A DNA stretch of 64,000 bases from Deltaproteobacteria bacterium (GTDB lineage: Bacteria > Myxococcota_A > UBA9042 > DTJE01), in assembly GCA_029547805.1 (NCBI GenBank), contig JAKPOP010000003.1, positions 124,001 through 188,000 on the forward strand. Reading direction: 5' to 3'. The position numbers and the translations under genes were made by a program. Shown piece after piece: positions 60,149-64,000 of this stretch. The notes under the pieces are model-generated. The model worked only from the letters and a program-made list of their open reading frames with translations. It was not told the origin of the DNA and did no database searches. Position 1 is the first letter of the stretch; each line of letters begins with the position of its first letter.

Positions 60149-61627
60149 CTACGGGATGCAGACCGGCAGCGGCTGGGCATCCTGGTTGCAGCGGGTCCCG
60201 GCGGGGCAGTCGCCGTCCTTCTGGCATCGATGCAGGCAGAGGCTCTCCCCCTCGTGGAGAGTGCAGGTCGTCGGGAAGGGACAACGGGCGTTCAGGAGGG
60301 TGGCACAGCCGACGGTGCAGTAGCCGGCGGTACCGTCCGGGGTCTTCAGGCAACGGCCGAACCGACAGTCGCCATTCTCCCGGCACCGGCTCCCGGGGTC
60401 GCCCGTCGGGATCCGCACGCAGGCGTACTTTCCCGGGACGATCAGGGGGTCTCCGTACCGGCACTCCATCGCCGCCTCGGTCCGGCAAGGGGTGTCGGCG
60501 CAGCCCGGCATGCACCATCCCTGGACCGCGTTGAGGGACCCCAGCGTCTCCAGGCACAGGGCCTGGCCCTGGCAGGGCTGGGAGTTGCTGCACAAAGCGG
60601 TACAGAAACCGGCGGCCACGTCGGGACTGGTCCTGCAGTACTCCGCGACGTTGCAGTCCCGGGGCTCGACACAGGGCGTCCCGGTCGAGGAGCAGGTCCC
60701 CAGTACCGTCACCTGGCAGAACTGGGAAGCGCACTCGGTGTCGTTGAGGCACTGGGCGCCGATGGGGCTCCCGGTCACGGCCGATCCACAGGCCCCGACC
60801 CGGTCGCCGGTCACGGCGTCCCGGAGCATCAGGCAGGATCGCGGCAGGTCTCCGGGCACCCGGCAGTCGTCGGAGGTCTCGCAGGCCCGGAGGCAGATCG
60901 GCTTGCCCGACAGGCGAACGCAGCGGGCCCCCTCGGGACAGGGAAGGTCCGGGCCGCAGGTGACCTGGGCGCAGTACCCGCCGTTGAACTGGGCCAGGCA
61001 CTCCTGGGTCCCCTGGCACTCCGAGGCACTGGCGCAGCCCTCCCCCGGGAGACCCGGACGGGTGACCTCATGACAGATGCGCTGCACGCCTCCCTGGAGG
61101 TCCGGGAGGATCTTGCAGGCATAGCCGTCTCCGACACGACAGTCCCCGTCCCCCTCGCAGGCCTTCACGCAGGTGGGTTGATCCAGGGAGACCCCCATGC
61201 AGAGGGCCCCCTCGGGGCAGGTGATCCCCCCCTCCCCACATCCCTTCACCGCACAGTAGCCCTTCTTCCAATCCAGGCAGGACCCGGTCCACTGGTCATT
61301 CCTGCAGTCGCCGGACTTCTGGCAGGCCTTCCCGATGACCCCGCCCGGAAAGACATCCGCCTGGGCGGTGTCGGGGCCCGGGTCCGCCGGGTGATCGTCC
61401 CCCGCCTGCCCGTCATCGCCTGCCTCGGACGGTCCCTCGTCCCCCATCTCGCCGGAGGGATCGGCGACGGAGAAGTCGGGCAACAGGATGTCAGGCACCG
61501 GACCGAGGTCCTGGGGAATCGCCCGGCACGTGTCTCCGTATCGCTCGGTTCCCGGGGGGCAACGGTCCGATTTGCAGGCAGCCGTCGCTCCCGACAGGAG
61601 CATCAGGAGGAGGAGGGTCCTTCGCAT
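60149..61627 (-). CDS. Cysteine-rich lipoprotein with repeated disulfide modules
   Basis: The 492-residue lipoprotein (Cys 18 in ATAAC, Lys at +2) has a short CPPGTERYGDTC module, an acidic low-complexity linker (about residues 45-85) and then around forty cysteines in recurring C-x4-DC / C-x5-C-x6-C units, for example CQKSGDCRNDQW, CPEGALCMGVS, CEGDGDCRVGDGYAC, CRENGDCRFGRC. Such modules are frequent in myxobacterial surface lipoproteins. They stabilise extracellular proteins; no enzymatic motif is present. Lys at +2 has been associated with matrix export in Myxococcus (remembered). ATG 61627 starts the leader; an upstream start at 61654 is less likely. About 218 bp separate it from the divergent GltJ-like gene. 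Confidence 0.82.
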   Translation of the reverse strand: MRRTLLLLMLLSGATAACKSDRCPPGTERYGDTCRAIPQDLGPVPDILLPDFSVADPSGEMGDEGPSEAGDDGQAGDDHPADPGPDTAQADVFPGGVIGKACQKSGDCRNDQWTGSCLDWKKGYCAVKGCGEGGITCPEGALCMGVSLDQPTCVKACEGDGDCRVGDGYACKILPDLQGGVQRICHEVTRPGLPGEGCASASECQGTQECLAQFNGGYCAQVTCGPDLPCPEGARCVRLSGKPICLRACETSDDCRVPGDLPRSCLMLRDAVTGDRVGACGSAVTGSPIGAQCLNDTECASQFCQVTVLGTCSSTGTPCVEPRDCNVAEYCRTSPDVAAGFCTALCSNSQPCQGQALCLETLGSLNAVQGWCMPGCADTPCRTEAAMECRYGDPLIVPGKYACVRIPTGDPGSRCRENGDCRFGRCLKTPDGTAGYCTVGCATLLNARCPFPTTCTLHEGESLCLHRCQKDGDCPAGTRCNQDAQPLPVCIP

Positions 61628-61845
61628 CCCATGCCCTCGATGCCGGTCGTCCATGGACGGGTCCCCCCGCTGGGCGGCTGGGCCCTATCCTACCCAATTT
61701 TCCCGATTTCCGATCCGGGGCGGGATCCCCCTTGGGCCGTCACCAATTCCTTCCCATTGCGCCTTTTGTGGTATCGTCATTCAGGCGCCCATCCGGGATC
61801 GCCTCCTCCGCGGCGCCGCCCGGTGGGACAACGGGAAAGGAAGAG

Positions 61846-63669
61846 ATGGTCTTCACGTGCTCGGGTTGCGGTTCCCGATATCGAATCGACGATGATCGCC
61901 TGACCGGGAAATCCCTGCGGGTGGTCTGCAAGAAGTGCCACCAGGGCCACCGCATCCGGGATACGGGGCAGGGGTCCTTCATCATCGACATCCTCGCGCC
62001 CGGCGAGGCCTCGGACGCCCGGGGGCTCCCGGACGTGGCCCGTCCCACCCGGTCGATGCCTTCGGCGGCGGCAGCCGTTCCGAACCGGGCGGCCCAGGTC
62101 CAGGAACCGGACCAGCCCCCGCCGCCTCCCGCGGCGCTCCGGGTCCCCGAGACCTGGTACGTCCTCCGAAAAGGGGTCCGCAGCGGCCCCTTCGACCGGG
62201 AGTCCCTCCTGCGGCTGCTGGTCGAGGGCCAGATCCTCCCATCCAGTTTCGTCTGGCGTCCCACGATGGCCTCCTGGCAGCGAATGGAGGGAGTCCCGGA
62301 ACTGGCGGAACTCGTTCGGAAGTTCCTGGAGTCGCCCCGGGGGCCCGCGGCAACCCCCGCCGTCCCCCGGACCACACCCGATTCCCGGGCAAGTCCTCCA
62401 CCGCCACCCTCACGGATTCCCGGTCCGCCTCCGGCACCTCCGGCTCCCCGGGACACGGCCCCGATTCCCTCGGCACCCGAGGAGACGCCCCCTCCCCTGC
62501 CCCCGAAGGCCCGGGAATCGGGCCGCCCATCTCCCCTGGGCACGGGGCCCTCGGCGGGAGGCCGCCTGGCCGACGACCTCTTCCTGGACCTTTCGCGACC
62601 CACCATCGACCTTCGACGGGCATCGGAGATCCAGCCCGAGGAGCCCGAGCAGGTCCCTCGCCAGCGCATGCGGCCCCTGTCTTCCCAGGCCCCCCGTCCC
62701 TCGGCTCCTCCCTCCCAGGCGACCCCGCCTGCCAGGCCCCGGACCACCGAGTCCGGGTCCTCGGACGAGATGCCCCTGTTCCCCGACGAGTGGATGGGGC
62801 ACGAGGGAGAGGCAGGACCCGACCTGGTGGTCCAGGTCGCCCCACGGGCCCAGGTTCCCGTCGCCCCGGACCCCCACATGGGCGTCCGAGACTTCAGCGT
62901 GATGATCCGGCACCTGGGACGGAAGGACCGCCGTCGAAACCTCACGGTGGCCATCGTGGCGGGGGGCATCCTGCTGGTCGCCGGTGGCGGGCTGCTCGCC
63001 TGGACCTGGTTCTCGGGTCCCAAGGGGGGAGCCCTTCCCATCGAGGAGGCCTCGGCCCACGCTCCCAGGTTCGAGACGCCCCCTCCGGCCGAGGCCCCGC
63101 GCCCCCGTGAGTTGCCGCGCATCTCGTTGCTGGAATCGCCTCCCGACCCCTCCCTGGCGGGAGGACGGCCCCGCCCCTCGGGGGCCGAACCCCCGTCTCC
63201 CGGGAGTGGTCCCCGAGTCGAAGATCCCCTTCCCAGGGCGCCGGTGCCGCCGCGCCTCCCGGAGGCCGTCGACGAGGAGGTCCGGAAGGACGCGGCCCGC
63301 TACGGCTCCCTCATCGCCCGGGTCGAGACGGGCCGCCGGGAGGACGGTCCCTCCTCCGATGCCCCGAAGACCCTGGAGACGATCCCTCGAACTCGGATGA
63401 ACCAGGAACTGATGAATGAGTTCCTGGAGAAGAAGCACCGGCGGTTCGAGGCCTGCAGGACCCAGATGAAGAAGCCCCACGAGGGGCAGATCCTGGTAGG
63501 GATCGCCTTCGAGGTCACGGCGACGGGACAGGTGCAGAACGTCCAGGTGGTCCCGAAGAACGGCATCTGGGACGGCAACCTCACCCGGTGCATCCGGGAG
63601 GTGATCCTGGAATGGGCCTTCCCGCCTCAGCCCGAGACGATGTTCTACCAGACGAGCCTGATGCTCTGA
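61846..63669 (+). CDS. Zinc-ribbon–GYF–TM–TonB-C protein, AgmX/GltJ-like
   Basis: The 607-residue protein has the full architecture of myxobacterial GltJ (AgmX). An N-terminal MJ0042-type zinc ribbon has cysteines 5, 8, 28 and 31. A GYF_2 domain spans about residues 103-157 (TWYVLRKGVRSGPFDRESL...VWRPTMASW). A long proline-rich cytoplasmic linker runs from about 165 to 340, one TM helix lies at about 366-388 (NLTVAIVAGGILLVAGGGLL), a proline-rich periplasmic linker follows, and a TonB-C/AgmX-type domain occupies about 518-607 (FEACRTQMKKPHEGQILVGI...REVILEWAFPP). In Myxococcus GltJ links cytoplasmic MglA/AglZ to the periplasmic gliding machinery. An extended -10 TGG-TATCGT (61769-61777) lies upstream. 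ATG 61846 follows AAGGAAGAG. The upstream in-frame extension is rejected because it precedes the zinc ribbon and overlaps the promoter. Confidence 0.85.
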   Translation: MVFTCSGCGSRYRIDDDRLTGKSLRVVCKKCHQGHRIRDTGQGSFIIDILAPGEASDARGLPDVARPTRSMPSAAAAVPNRAAQVQEPDQPPPPPAALRVPETWYVLRKGVRSGPFDRESLLRLLVEGQILPSSFVWRPTMASWQRMEGVPELAELVRKFLESPRGPAATPAVPRTTPDSRASPPPPPSRIPGPPPAPPAPRDTAPIPSAPEETPPPLPPKARESGRPSPLGTGPSAGGRLADDLFLDLSRPTIDLRRASEIQPEEPEQVPRQRMRPLSSQAPRPSAPPSQATPPARPRTTESGSSDEMPLFPDEWMGHEGEAGPDLVVQVAPRAQVPVAPDPHMGVRDFSVMIRHLGRKDRRRNLTVAIVAGGILLVAGGGLLAWTWFSGPKGGALPIEEASAHAPRFETPPPAEAPRPRELPRISLLESPPDPSLAGGRPRPSGAEPPSPGSGPRVEDPLPRAPVPPRLPEAVDEEVRKDAARYGSLIARVETGRREDGPSSDAPKTLETIPRTRMNQELMNEFLEKKHRRFEACRTQMKKPHEGQILVGIAFEVTATGQVQNVQVVPKNGIWDGNLTRCIREVILEWAFPPQPETMFYQTSLML

Positions 63670-63683
63670 CCCGGGAGGATGCC

Positions 63684-64000
63684 ATGAGGCCCCTCGTCTT
63701 CGCCTGGCTCTGGATCGCGGTCTCTGTCGCGGGGATTCCCTGGGCCCGGGCCGAGGGAACCATCCGGAAGGAGATGACCTTCCTGGGATTCACCGAGGAC
63801 GGATCCCGCTTCCTGCTGCAGATCCACGATGCCAACACGGGGGACTCCCTCTCGTTCCGATCCGTGGAAACGGGCAAGGCGGAGAAGACGATTCCCGTCG
63901 AGTCCCCCGGGGACCTGGAGCCCGCCGTCGCGAAGGCCAGGAAGTCCCTCCGGATCCGGGACGCCGGGGTCGAGGGTCCGACATCCCCCGACGGTCGCTA
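63684..64000 (+). CDS. Secreted protein, 5' part (runs off the window)
   Basis: An ATG at 63684, five bases after GGGAGG (63673-63678), opens a frame that is unbroken to the right edge (105 residues visible). Residues 1-23 form a signal peptide (MRPLVFAWLWIAVSVAG...ARA). The mature part reads TIRKEMTFLGFTEDGSRFLLQIHDANTGDSLSFRSVETGKAE, a strand-rich start recalling propeller blades (xFTxDGSRFLL). It lies 14 nt after the GltJ-like gene and is very likely cotranscribed with it, so it may belong to the same envelope complex. No family can be assigned from this fragment. Confidence 0.75.
   Translation, partial: MRPLVFAWLWIAVSVAGIPWARAEGTIRKEMTFLGFTEDGSRFLLQIHDANTGDSLSFRSVETGKAEKTIPVESPGDLEPAVAKARKSLRIRDAGVEGPTSPDGR

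Noticed and set aside
1-64000. CRISPR array, insertion sequence, prophage, toxin-antitoxin or biosynthetic cluster
   Set aside because: Looked for spaced direct repeats, transposase or integrase motifs and modular synthase domains; none seen.

Overview
Organism. The window is GC-rich, gene-dense DNA with strongly G/C-ending codons. It carries many lipoproteins, giant TPR proteins, ASH (choice-of-anchor D) proteins, an MXAN_5187-like protein, a PATAN/DUF4388 protein, an OMP_myx-type beta-barrel and an AgmX/GltJ-like zinc-ribbon–GYF–TonB protein. Together these point to a myxobacterium or a close relative (Myxococcota, formerly Deltaproteobacteria). There is no rRNA or other firm taxonomic marker, so this is inference. 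I saw no insertion sequence, prophage, CRISPR array or compositional island; the region looks chromosomal.

Layout. 1-4577 (+): 3' end of secA, a small DUF2279-like membrane protein, purC, then elongation factor P and its lysyl-transferase EpmA. 4584-4798 (+): tRNA-Val/tRNA-Asp behind a near-consensus promoter. The tRNA-Asp overlaps antisense the end of a HAD phosphatase gene. 5483-9900 (+): an unknown protein, a signal-less NamZ-like muramidase, nadD, a DUF2520 protein and a small membrane protein, mostly with 4-nt overlaps. 9905-20514 (-): one probable operon of seven envelope genes (VWA lipoprotein, beta-barrel, GltC-, GltD- and GltE-like TPR proteins, a small secreted protein and a lipoprotein), matching in kind and partly in order the Glt gliding / Nfs spore-coat machinery. 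20589-24016 (-): two beta-propeller-like lipoproteins. 24068-31314 (-): ppdK, glyS, glyQ, a lipoprotein and xseB. 31544-33229 (+): two-TM sensor-like protein. 33456-44293 (-): a 3586-residue TPR protein (GltI/AgmK-like in size and type) ending in what looks like a catalytically dead M48-type domain. 44374-52035 (-): three ASH lipoproteins behind a near-consensus promoter, one ending in a VWA domain. 52138-64000: a TMTC-like TPR membrane glycosyltransferase, a CrtC/AttH-like protein, orphan hutU, a MEMO-like protein, two tRNA-Ser genes behind tadA, a PATAN/degenerate-J protein, a cysteine-rich lipoprotein, the AgmX/GltJ-like protein and the start of a secreted protein.

How they fit. Housekeeping translation genes alternate with envelope machinery. 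The most interesting theme is a compact trans-envelope complex: outer-membrane VWA adhesin-like lipoprotein and beta-barrel, periplasmic TPR proteins, an inner-membrane GltJ-like energiser/adaptor and a giant cytoplasmic TPR scaffold. No TolQR/AglRQS motor genes lie in the window. All family assignments are from reading the sequence and remembered family features; no search was run.
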